A model generated the notes under the pieces. That model was not told the DNA's origin, did no database searches, and worked only from the letters and a program-made list of their open reading frames with translations. A program made the position numbers and the translations under genes. This document shows, piece after piece, positions 1 to 6,359 of a stretch of DNA of 12,003 nt. Positions within the stretch are counted from its first letter, which is position 1. Every line of letters starts with the position of its first letter. This DNA comes from Phenylobacterium sp. (GTDB lineage: Bacteria; Pseudomonadota; Alphaproteobacteria; Caulobacterales; Caulobacteraceae). Location: NCBI GenBank assembly GCA_025350885.1, contig JANXXA010000122.1, positions 1-12,003 on the forward strand, in the 5' to 3' direction.

Positions 1-1
1 C

Positions 2-412
2 CGCGAGGCCCTGGGTCTCGACAGGCTGCCCGCGCCGCTGGACTACCTGAACGCGCGTATCCTGCAGTGCCACGACCTGTGGCACATCGTCGGCGGCTAT
101 GAGACCACCGCCCTGCACGAGGTGGCGATCTCCGGCTTCCAGCTGGCCCAGTTCGGCCACCACTATTCGGCGATGTTCCTAGGGATGGTGCTGACCCGCA
201 TCGCCTTTGAACGGCCCGAAGGCGGCCCCCTGATGCTCGACACCATCCTGGCCGCCTGGGCGCACGGCCGCCGCACCCCGCCCCTGCTCGGCGTCGAGTG
301 GGAGCGCATCTGGAACCAGCCCCTGGACAAGGTGCGCGCCAAACTCGGCGTCACCCCGTACCCCTCCCCCTACCCCGCCAACCTCTTCGAACAACTCCAG
401 GCTGCGGCCTGA
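2..412 (+). CDS. coq4: Coq4-family ubiquinone biosynthesis protein (5' end outside window)
   Basis: The frame is open from base 2 to the TGA at 410-412, so only the C-terminal 136 or so residues are present. It carries HDLWH followed by eleven residues and a Glu, the HDxxHx11E metal-binding signature of Coq4. It continues with Coq4-like QFGHHYSAMFLG and a C-terminal stretch with WERIW and LGVTPYP. Eukaryotic COQ4 is a mitochondrial inner-membrane protein needed for coenzyme Q biosynthesis, recently tied to C1 oxidative decarboxylation of the quinone ring; alphaproteobacterial homologues are taken to act in the same pathway. The motif is seen directly; function is by family. The start codon lies upstream of the window. 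The gene converges on the helicase gene, with the palindromic element between them. Confidence 0.88.
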   Translation, partial: REALGLDRLPAPLDYLNARILQCHDLWHIVGGYETTALHEVAISGFQLAQFGHHYSAMFLGMVLTRIAFERPEGGPLMLDTILAAWAHGRRTPPLLGVEWERIWNQPLDKVRAKLGVTPYPSPYPANLFEQLQAAA

Positions 413-439
413 GCCTGTCCGTTCCGGCGAAAGGTTTTT

Positions 440-587
440 GCCACGGAAAACACGGAAAGAGCACGGAAGGCGCGCACCCTGAGAGGTTCGCGGTCAGAAC
501 CGATCGCGCCTGCTGGCGCGATCAATAGAAACGGCCACGCCCTCTCAGCCCTACCCCTTTCCGTGCTCTTTCCGTGTTTTCCGTGGC
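440..587. repeat. Nested palindromic element between convergent genes
   Basis: Outer arms 440-468 and 559-587 are perfect 29-bp inverted repeats, and each arm holds three copies of CACGGAA (or its complement). Inside them, separated by symmetric 10-nt gaps, 479-486 (CTGAGAGG) pairs with 541-548. At the centre, 502-510 (GATCGCGCC) pairs with 515-523 around a TGCT loop. The whole segment can fold as one long hairpin or cruciform. No transposase, terminal duplication or open frame is evident. It could be a small non-autonomous repeat family member, or act as a transcription end for the two facing genes; it lacks the GC-stem plus T-run of a classic terminator. Confidence 0.8.
502..523. other. Perfect 9-bp stem-loop at the centre of the palindrome
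   Basis: GATCGCGCC, loop TGCT, GGCGCGATC. It is followed by AATAGAAA on the + strand, not a T-run, so it is only a weak candidate for a terminator of the Coq4-family gene. Confidence 0.5.
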
Positions 588-673
588 CAATCTTCCTTGC
601 CCAGAAACCCCGCCGCGCCCACTCAGCCCGACCCCTTTTCCGTGGCCAATCTTCCTAGCCCAGAAACCCCGCC
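545..673. repeat. Imperfect tandem duplication including the helicase 3' end
   Basis: Segment 545-614 is repeated at 623-673. The second copy lacks about 19 bases of the CACGGAA-complement array. The conserved core, 577-614 against 636-673, is 38 bp with one mismatch (T at 598, A at 657). That mismatch creates the TAG stop of the helicase gene (655-657) in the second copy; the matching codon in the first copy reads AAG. This shows the gene's 3' end and the palindrome arm were copied together. Confidence 0.85.
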
Positions 674-3468
674 ACCCCCTCGATCGCCTCGACCAGGCCG
701 ACCCGCTGCAGCACCACCCCCTCCGGCAGGCCGGAAAACAGCCGCGTCGGTGAGGCGGGGTCGAGCATGACGAAACAGCCCTTGTCGTCGGCGCGGCGAA
801 TCAGCCGCCCGAACGCCTGGGCGATGCGGCCGCGCGCCACGGCGTCGTCATAGCCCTTGCCGCCGAACCGCACGCGGCGGGCCTTGTGCAGGATGTCGGG
901 GCGGGGCCAGGGCGCGCGGTCGAACACCAGCAGCCGCAGCGACCGGCCCGGCACGTCCACCCCGTCGCGCACCGCGTCGGTGCCGAGCAGGCAGGCGTCC
1001 TCTTCCGCCCGAAAAATGTCCACCAGCGCGCCGACCTCCAGGCCGTCCACATGCTGGGCGTAGAGCGCGATGCCCTTGTCGGCCAGGGGCGCGGCGATCT
1101 TCTCGTGCACCGCGCGCAGCCGCCGGATCGCGGTGAACAGCCCCAGCCCCCCGCCGCCTGCCGCCAGGAACAACTCGCGCATCGCCGCGGCCACCTGGCG
1201 CGGATCCTCGCGGCCGACATCGGTGACCACGAAGCAGCGGGCCTGGTTGGCATAGTCGAACGGCGAGGCGAGCTTCAGCGTCCGCGGCCGGTCGGGCAGC
1301 CGCGCGGCGCCCGTACGCATCTCCGCCAGCGCGAAGGGGTCGGCCAGCGTCGGGTCGGCCAGGGTCGCCGAGGTCACCAGCACCCCGTGCGCCGGCGCGA
1401 TCACCGTGTTGGTCAGGGGCTCGGTGGGATCGACCCAGTGGCGGCGGCAGGCGGCGTCCACCACCCGGCCATAGAGAAACGTCGCGTCGAACCAGTCGAC
1501 GAAGTCCGGATCGTCCTCGGCGTCCTCGTCGATGGCCCGCAGCATCGAGCGCCAGGCCGGCAGCGTCATCCGCGCCCGCCTGTCCAGGCCCCGCAAAGCC
1601 CCTTCAATGCGCGCCCGGTCCGCCGTGGTCAGCTCGGCGGCCTCGGCGTCCAGCACGTCCTCCAGCTGTCGGGCCAGGGCCACCAGAGGCGCCTCGACCT
1701 TGGCCAGCCCCTCGGCCGCCGCCCGCGCGGTGGTGCGCACCAGGTCCAGCGCCGGCCTGGCCGCGCATTCCATCCCGACCTCGCTGGGCGCCGCCCGCGC
1801 TCGAAGTTGCTCCATCACGGCCACCAGGAACTGCTCCACCGGCCCCAGCGGGTTGACCTCGCCGTTGGGCGGCGCGATCCGGCCCGACCAGCCTTCGCCG
1901 GGCAACACCGCCGCGGCCCGGGTCGCCGCGACCAGGGCCTCGCGCGCCTCCTCATGGTCACCCAGGACTTCCATCAGGCGAGCTTCCAGCCCCCGCCCGC
2001 GCCGCCCACGACCCTCCGGCCCGCGGATCCAGCGCCGCAGTTCCGCCGCCTCCGCCCCCGACAGCGCCGCGGCGAACGCCGAATCCGCCGCGTCGAACAG
2101 GTGGTGGCCTTCGTCGAAGACGATGCGCTTCAGCTGCGTGGTCTCCCCGTCGGCCTTGCTGCCGCGCGCCGCGCGGGCCCCATCGAATGCGGCCTGGGTC
2201 AGCACCAGGGCGTGGTTGGCGATGACGATGTCGGCCCGCCGCGACCCGCGGATCGCCTTTTCCACGAAGCAGGTGCGGTAGTGCTGGCACCCCGCATGGA
2301 TGCACTCGCCGCGCCGGTCCACCAGGTTCGCCGGCGACGCCTGCGCCGCCGGCCCCACGGCAAACAGCGTCGGCAGCCAGGCCGGAAAGTCGCCGCCGGT
2401 CATGTCGCCGTCGCGGCTGGCCCGCACCCAGCGGCTGGCCAGCCCCAGCCCCACCAGGTCGCCGGCCCCCAGCTGCGCCGAATTCACCGCCTCCTGAAAG
2501 TTCAGCAGGCACAGGTAGTTCTCGCGCCCCTTGCGCACCACGGCCTTCTTCGCGCGGACCTTCGGGTCGGGCCAAAGCGCATGGCTTTCCCGCTCGATCT
2601 GCCGCTGCAGGGCGCGGGTATAGGTCGAGACCCACACCGCCGGCCCGTTGGCCTCGGCCCACAGCGAGGCGGGCGCCAGATAGGCCAGCGTCTTGCCGAT
2701 CCCGGTGCCGGCCTCGGCCAGCATCATCCGGGGTTCCCCCTCCCGCTCGCGGGGCGAGAACGCATAGGCCGCCCCCGCCGCATATTCCGCCTGCGCCGGC
2801 CGCGCCTCGTCCAGGCCAGCGCGCGCCAACAGCTCGGCCAGCCGCGCCGCCGCCGCTTCGGGCGCCACCGGCTTGCTCCCCGCCTCGCCAGGCGGCGCCT
2901 CGCCCTCCCACTCGGAAAGCCGCGCCCAGGCGTCGAGCCCGGAGGTGCGGAACATGTTGCCCGCGGGCCGCGACCGCAGCGCCCCGATACACGCCGCCCC
3001 CCACGGCCACCCGCCCCGCGCCAGCGTCTCGGCCACCGCCAGCGCCTCCTCCCGCGACGGCAAGGGCGCCGCCGCCAGCTCGGCCAGCAGCAGCCCGCAC
3101 ACCTCGCGCAACGCCACGGCCTGAGCCTCCGCGCCCTTGGGCTCCGCCAACCCCACCGCCTGCGCCAGCCCCGCGGCCGACGGCGCACAGAACCGCCCCG
3201 GCCGCACGAACGCAAACAGCTCCAGCGCGTCGAAGATGCGCGGCGTCCGGGGCGGCGGCGCCACCCCCAACCGCCGCGCCGTCATCGCCGCATGCGCCAA
3301 CAGCACCGGCCACTGCTCGAACAGATCCCGAGCATCGGGAGCCCGCAGCGCCTGAGCGCCCGTGGCGTCCGCCACAGCGGCGCGCGGGCCGGGCAGGACC
3401 ACCAGGGCCGGGGCGAGGTCGAGGGTGGCGGGGGTGAGGGTCACGCGGGGCAGGTTAGGCGGATTCAA
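655..3468 (-). CDS. dinG: DinG/XPD-type ATP-dependent DNA helicase with Fe-S cluster
   Basis: The 937-residue protein shows the superfamily 2 XPD/DinG order. Walker A AEAGTGIGKT is at about 251-260. Cysteines 320, 389, 394 and 400 are spaced as a 4Fe-4S domain. The DEGH Walker B box is at 452-455, motif V-like GTDAVRDGVDVPG at 829-841, and motif VI QAFGRLIRR at 884-892. Such enzymes unwind DNA 5' to 3' and act on R-loops and stalled forks. The roughly 220-residue N-terminal extension ahead of the helicase core resembles alphaproteobacterial DinG proteins. The longest frame begins with TTG and has no clear Shine-Dalgarno; a GTG at 3442-3444 (MTLTPATLDL, 929 residues) may be the real start. The 3' end lies in a duplicated segment. 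Confidence 0.92.
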   Translation of the reverse strand: MNPPNLPRVTLTPATLDLAPALVVLPGPRAAVADATGAQALRAPDARDLFEQWPVLLAHAAMTARRLGVAPPPRTPRIFDALELFAFVRPGRFCAPSAAGLAQAVGLAEPKGAEAQAVALREVCGLLLAELAAAPLPSREEALAVAETLARGGWPWGAACIGALRSRPAGNMFRTSGLDAWARLSEWEGEAPPGEAGSKPVAPEAAAARLAELLARAGLDEARPAQAEYAAGAAYAFSPREREGEPRMMLAEAGTGIGKTLAYLAPASLWAEANGPAVWVSTYTRALQRQIERESHALWPDPKVRAKKAVVRKGRENYLCLLNFQEAVNSAQLGAGDLVGLGLASRWVRASRDGDMTGGDFPAWLPTLFAVGPAAQASPANLVDRRGECIHAGCQHYRTCFVEKAIRGSRRADIVIANHALVLTQAAFDGARAARGSKADGETTQLKRIVFDEGHHLFDAADSAFAAALSGAEAAELRRWIRGPEGRGRRGRGLEARLMEVLGDHEEAREALVAATRAAAVLPGEGWSGRIAPPNGEVNPLGPVEQFLVAVMEQLRARAAPSEVGMECAARPALDLVRTTARAAAEGLAKVEAPLVALARQLEDVLDAEAAELTTADRARIEGALRGLDRRARMTLPAWRSMLRAIDEDAEDDPDFVDWFDATFLYGRVVDAACRRHWVDPTEPLTNTVIAPAHGVLVTSATLADPTLADPFALAEMRTGAARLPDRPRTLKLASPFDYANQARCFVVTDVGREDPRQVAAAMRELFLAAGGGGLGLFTAIRRLRAVHEKIAAPLADKGIALYAQHVDGLEVGALVDIFRAEEDACLLGTDAVRDGVDVPGRSLRLLVFDRAPWPRPDILHKARRVRFGGKGYDDAVARGRIAQAFGRLIRRADDKGCFVMLDPASPTRLFSGLPEGVVLQRVGLVEAIEGVAGFLG

Positions 3469-3519
3469 GGCGGAACGGAATGGGAACTTTTGGGGGCGGA
3501 TCGCAGCCTAGCGCGCGAG

Positions 3520-3609
3520 TTAGGTGTCCTGTCGGAGCCGCACCCGGCCAAGGTGGTCCTTCTCAGTCATTTCATCCAATTCGGTCTTGATTGCCTGACG
3601 CACAGCCAT
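3520..3609 (-). pseudogene. 29-codon charged tail in another frame, possible gene remnant
   Basis: Just beyond the point where the DUF4011 frame loses family similarity, a different minus frame reads ATG (3607-3609) through a charged peptide beginning MAVRQAIKTELDEMTEKD and ending in TAA at 3520-3522. Composition (alternating K/E/R with spaced hydrophobics) looks more like real protein than the DUF4011 frame's own last residues (WLCVRQSRPNWMK). It could be the C-terminal scrap of a deleted gene or of the same large protein after a frameshifting deletion. I do not recognise the family. Confidence 0.3.
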
Positions 3610-4247
3610 GCCTGAAGACTGACGTTGGTGATTAGGTCCTCGTCCCGAATCTTGAGCTTGAAACGGTCCTTCGCGCCATCGCGCTGGAGTTCGACAGGAA
3701 GCAGAATTAACGGCGCAAAACGCGCGATCTCGGATTGTTTGGCTTCCCGCCACTCCAGGAAGGCCACTGCCAGAAAGAGTACATTTACGCCCTGTTCGTC
3801 TTCAAGCGTTTGTCCTTCGTAGAACAGGCTGAGCAAGTGCTTCTGCAGGCGTTCGGGCGTGAGTTTCGTCTGTAGCTTGTTGTCTGTGTGCCGCGCCGCC
3901 GGCCCGCCCGAACCGTCACCTTGGTCCGGAGGCACCCAAGTATCGTCTCCGACGCCATCATCGTCGTCGGTGTCAGGAGCGCCGGACGCTGTGAACGTCA
4001 TTTGCTTGCCCGAACGCAGGATGGAGAAGACTTCGTCCCCAAGCTCGTCAAACACTCGGACCTGTCGTGCGCGAGCAGAAATAATCGGCGTGCTTATCAG
4101 CTTGTTTCGAAGGGATCGATCAAGGAGGCGATCTCGCGCCAACGCGAGAGCCTTCAGGAGTGATGAGCCGGCCAATGACTCGACCAGCGGCTCCGCCACA
4201 TTCTCTGGCGAGGGCGCGACCTCGTCGACCGCGTCAGGTTCCGACAT
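3567..4247 (-). pseudogene. Truncated DUF4011 (Hhe-like defence helicase) N-terminus
   Basis: The 226-codon frame matches the N-terminal DUF4011 domain of large helicase-nuclease proteins. It has LLDRSLRNKL at 41-50, DELGDEVFSILRSG at 67-80, LQTKLTPERLQKHLLSLF at 125-142, an EDEQGVNVLFLAVAFLEWRE stretch at 149-168, APLILLPVEL at 178-187, and DEDLITNVSLQ at 202-212. Family proteins normally run well past 1000 residues with superfamily 1 helicase and often Vsr-type nuclease domains; here the frame stops 14 residues after the domain core. DUF4011-helicase-Vsr proteins include the Hhe anti-phage system. The ATG at 4245-4247 was chosen because GGGGGCGAG sits just upstream; a TTG at 4269-4271 would add eight residues. 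GC content is visibly below that of its neighbours (about 55% in a sampled 60 bases). It is probably non-functional. Confidence 0.75.
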
Positions 4248-4253
4248 ATCTCG

Positions 4254-4266
4254 CCCCCAACGGGGG
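4254..4266. promoter_or_regulatory. CCCCC-AAC-GGGGG hairpin over the DUF4011 ribosome-binding site
   Basis: A 5-bp GC stem with a 3-nt loop overlaps the G-rich Shine-Dalgarno of the DUF4011 remnant (ATG at 4245-4247), so it could mask the site. CCCCCAACG is repeated about 25 bases away at 4279-4288. The pairing is short and could be chance in GC-rich DNA. Confidence 0.3.
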
Positions 4267-4303
4267 ACCAAAATTCATCACCCCCAACGACTTGCATCCA
4301 ACT

Positions 4304-4420
4304 CTAGGTTCCCGACCTACGAGGCCGCAACCTCAACATTTGCTGCTCCAGCGTCTCGCCCCTGATCTGGTCGCGGATGAGACTGGGCGGCACGCCGGCG
4401 AACATCAGCCAAACGGCCAT
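4304..4420 (-). pseudogene. Possible gene fragment, unrecognised
   Basis: A minus frame ending in TAG at 4304 encodes protein-like residues, MAVWLMFAGVPPSLIRDQIR followed by GETLEQQML, with the same frame open further upstream (WPYSKID). There is no Shine-Dalgarno before the ATG at 4418-4420. The amphipathic pattern looks real, faintly like the tail of a mobilisation or primase protein, but I cannot name it. It sits just upstream of the DUF4011 remnant on the same strand and may be debris of the same insertion. Confidence 0.28.
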
Positions 4421-4469
4421 GTCAATCTTGGAATAAGGCCAGAAGCAGCAGCCCCCGACCGCCCTCGCC

Positions 4470-4685
4470 CTACCCGTCGATCCCCCGCCAGCAGAACCCG
4501 TCCAGGGGCATTGCGCGGGCGCGGGCGGGGGCGCCGTCGCGGGTGGAGACCCAGGCGCGGCCTTTCTCCCAGGCGACGACACGGTAGATCGGCAGGCCGC
4601 CGGCCTCGGCGGAGACCAGGTCGCCGGCCCGCACCGGCTCGCGGGCCGCGTGGTCCAGGGGCGCCCAGGTCACTGAAGAGGTCAT
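4470..4685 (-). CDS. Small conserved-looking hypothetical protein
   Basis: This 71-residue frame starts at ATG 4683-4685, with a GGCGAG/GAGA purine stretch upstream, and ends with TAG at 4470-4472. The core LPIYRVVAWEKGRAWVSTRD (31-50) followed by MPLDGFCWRG (59-68) has the beta-rich look of small Caulobacterales proteins that read IYRV...GRAWVR...PL. There is no signal peptide or membrane segment. GC-rich codon use matches the host chromosome, unlike the DUF4011 remnant next to it. Function unknown. It lies on the same strand as BrnA but 200 bases away, so it is probably separate. Confidence 0.6.
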   Translation of the reverse strand: MTSSVTWAPLDHAAREPVRAGDLVSAEAGGLPIYRVVAWEKGRAWVSTRDGAPARARAMPLDGFCWRGIDG

Positions 4686-4885
4686 CGTCTCGCACTCGCC
4701 GGCCGCCCGGAGGGGCGGACCGCACTGGCAAGGTGCGCCGGGCCGCCTGAGGCCAGCCTGAGCCGCGGGGTCAGGCGGCGTTCATCTCGCGCCGCCGGCG
4801 CATCGACCTCATTAGAGGCGGCTGGAATGGATGTCGGTTTTCAGCTGCCCAAAACCGGGATCACACTGAAGGAAGGCGTGCGCCG
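4686..4885. other. Non-coding gap with two stem-loops
   Basis: No convincing gene. GCCGCCTGA (4742-4750) pairs with TCAGGCGGC (4771-4779) around a 20-nt loop. CGGTTTT (4835-4841) pairs with AAAACCG (4851-4857) around a 9-nt loop, about 30 bases beyond the BrnA stop. Neither has a T-run on the minus strand, so both are weak candidates for ending the brnTA transcript. Confidence 0.4.
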
Positions 4886-5167
4886 CTAAAGCCCGGCCGC
4901 CTCGCGCAGCAGGGTGTTGATGCGGCTCTGCCAGCCGGGGCCGGAGGCGCGCAGTTGATCTAGCAGGTCGGCATCCAGGCGCAGGGTCACCTGGCGCTTG
5001 GGATGGTCCAGTCTCGGCCGGCCGGGTCTAGTCAGCGTGCCGTTGGCCGGGCGGATCAGCTTGTCGCCCTCCCAGATCGCCGCGCGGTCAAAGAAGTCGT
5101 CGGTCAGCTCAGGGGCGTCATCGGAATCATGCCAGACGGGCTTGGTACTTATTGCGTTCTTTCTCAT
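4886..5167 (-). CDS. brnA: BrnA-family antitoxin
   Basis: The 93-residue protein matches BrnA. Its N-terminal part carries DSDDAPELTDDFFDRAA (14-30). The C-terminal part has the family core GRPRLDHPKRQVTLRLDADL (49-68) and GPGWQSRIN (76-84), forming a ribbon-helix-helix DNA-binding domain. BrnA binds and neutralises the RNase toxin BrnT and represses its own operon. The ATG at 5165-5167 is preceded by GAGGAAG at good spacing. The start lies inside the 3' end of the toxin gene, a 41-base overlap typical of brnTA. The antitoxin looks intact while the toxin frame is broken. Confidence 0.9.
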   Translation of the reverse strand: MRKNAISTKPVWHDSDDAPELTDDFFDRAAIWEGDKLIRPANGTLTRPGRPRLDHPKRQVTLRLDADLLDQLRASGPGWQSRINTLLREAAGL

Positions 5168-5400
5168 TGCACTTCCTCATGGAGATGATCCGCCGCCCGC
5201 CATCGCGCGCAGTCCAGATCACAACGATCATCGCGTGGTTCAGCCAACCGACCGTAATCCAGCGCTTCTCGCCATAGTCCTGGCGGTCGTCTTCCATCTG
5301 AAAGGCCTTCCCATCGAAGACCTCCAGTGAATCCTCAAAGTCGAGACTTCTGCGTTCGAGAGTCTCTGCCCCGCTTCCTCGGGTCGTAGGTGATGCGCAT
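5127..5400 (-). pseudogene. brnT: BrnT-family toxin, frameshifted
   Basis: The gene begins ATG at 5398-5400 with MRITYDPRKR, the BrnT N-terminus, then hits a premature TGA. Shifting one base after codon 10 restores a full BrnT: AETLERRSLDFEDSLEVFDG, then DDRQDYGEKRWITVGWL, MIVVIWTARDGG and RIISMRK to the TGA at 5127-5129. The break falls in a four-G run (CCCC on + at 5369-5372); removing one G gives KRAETLERR as expected and a normal 90-residue protein. No start codon serves the downstream frame. BrnT is a RelE-like ribonuclease that halts translation. Either the toxin has been inactivated or this is a homopolymer sequencing error. Confidence 0.85.
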
Positions 5401-5408
5401 AGCCACTT

Positions 5409-5437
5409 AATGTAGCTACGAGAATTGGTAGCGTCAA
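5409..5437 (-). promoter_or_regulatory. Candidate brnTA promoter with palindromic operator
   Basis: On the minus strand TTGACG (5432-5437) and TACATT (5409-5414) are 17 bases apart, a good sigma-70-type promoter. It lies just before the brnT ATG and implies a very short leader. The palindrome GTAGCTAC (5412-5419) overlaps the -10 box, and a further GCTAC half-site lies next to the -35 box, giving GCTAC-N8-GTAGC. BrnA autorepression at such sites is established for the family; this exact site is inference. Confidence 0.55.
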
Positions 5438-5496
5438 GATTGTCAGGGCGTGCGGCGTCTCTACTCGGCTCTTCGACCTACCCCCCACCCCCACGC

Positions 5497-5530
5497 AAAA
5501 GAGCGCCCGGGCGGGGTGTCCCGGGCGCTC
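5497..5530 (-). terminator. Rho-independent terminator of the stress operon
   Basis: Read on the minus strand, a perfect 11-bp stem (GAGCGCCCGGG, 8-nt loop, CCCGGGCGCTC; arms 5520-5530 and 5501-5511) is followed directly by TTTT (5497-5500). It lies 34 bases past the stop of the gene ending at 5564. Confidence 0.85.
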
Positions 5531-5563
5531 CTCTGCTGCGGTATCTTCAATCGGGGGGAAAGA

Positions 5564-6307
5564 TTAGACGCCGCGCAGATTGGGATCCATCGGCCTGGGG
5601 GTCGGCTGGGCGGGGGTCTCGCCCGGGCTGACAGGGGTGGTGCGCAGGTCGTCGCTGCCGGCGGCGAACGAGCGGGGCTCGGCGAAGCGCTCGCGCTCGC
5701 TGTTGACCTGTTCGGCGCTGTAGGGCGAGGCGGCGGGGTCAAAGCCCTGCCAGCCGTCCTGGCGATAGGCGGCGCCGCGCGCGGCCGCATCGATGCCGCC
5801 CGTGCCGTCGAGCACCCGGTGTGCGGCCGCCGCATCGGTGTCGTTGGCCGCGCGCACGCTGACCAGGGTTCCGCCGCGCCGTACACCCTCGGCATAGACA
5901 TGGGCGTCCTCGTCACTGTGCCCGGCGTCCTTCAGCGCGCCCAGCACGCCGCCGGTGGCGCCGCCCGCCAGAGCGCCAGCCGCCGCGCCGACCGCGGTCG
6001 AGACCAGCCAGCCGGCCGCGACCACAGGGCCGACGCCGGGGATGGCCAGCATGCCCAGGCCCGCCAGCAGACCCGCGCCGCCGCCGATCAGTCCGCCGGT
6101 CGTGGCGCCCTTGGTGGCGCCCTCGGCTGCGTCGTTGTCACCGTCAGGCCCGTCGCCGACCTTGCCATCGCGCATGGCGTGGCGGCCGTCGGCGTTGTTG
6201 GCCATCAGGCTGATGTCGGAATGCGGAACGCCGGCGGCTTCGAGGTCGCGGACGGCCTTGGCGGCCTCGTCGTGATTGTCGAACAGTCGGGTGATGGCCT
6301 GGGCCAT
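5564..6307 (-). CDS. General-stress (YflT/GSP17M-type) glycine-zipper protein
   Basis: The 247-residue protein opens with AQAITRLFDNHDEAAKAVRD and DLEAAGVPHSDISLMAN (1-37), the heat/general-stress YflT-type domain. A Gly/Ala-rich hydrophobic stretch follows at about 68-125 (GGLIGGGAGLLAGLGMLAIP and AAAGALAGGATGG), resembling a glycine zipper that may insert in or associate with the membrane. After it comes a second small domain (HVYAEGVRRGGTLVSVRA, 136-153) and a polar, proline-rich tail. The ATG at 6305-6307 has a strong AAGGAG six bases upstream. It follows the lipoprotein gene by 52 bases on the same strand and ends at a strong terminator, so the two are likely cotranscribed. The family is linked to stress responses; its biochemical role is unknown. 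Confidence 0.75.
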   Translation of the reverse strand: MAQAITRLFDNHDEAAKAVRDLEAAGVPHSDISLMANNADGRHAMRDGKVGDGPDGDNDAAEGATKGATTGGLIGGGAGLLAGLGMLAIPGVGPVVAAGWLVSTAVGAAAGALAGGATGGVLGALKDAGHSDEDAHVYAEGVRRGGTLVSVRAANDTDAAAAHRVLDGTGGIDAAARGAAYRQDGWQGFDPAASPYSAEQVNSERERFAEPRSFAAGSDDLRTTPVSPGETPAQPTPRPMDPNLRGV

Positions 6308-6359
6308 GGTCTTCTCCTTGCGTGAGTGTCGGGGGGCTGCGGGACGGGGTTTTTTGAAA

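Noticed and set aside
440..673. CRISPR array from the repeated CACGGAA-bearing segments
   Set aside because: Repeats are inverted and tandem duplicates, not regularly spaced direct repeats with unique spacers, and no cas genes are near.
886..3615. A 909-codon plus-strand open frame
   Set aside because: It is antisense to the helicase with all its motifs; its product is Arg/Pro/Gln-rich with no domain. Long shadow frames are normal in DNA this GC-rich.
4827..4889. A 20-residue plus-strand ORF (MDVGFQLPKTGITLKEGVRR)
   Set aside because: It overlaps the BrnA stop on the other strand, has no strong ribosome-binding site, and is too short to support from sequence alone.
5240..5494. An 84-codon minus-strand frame through the brnT 5' half
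   Set aside because: It is the wrong frame across the BrnT break; the true BrnT residues lie in the two flanking frames.
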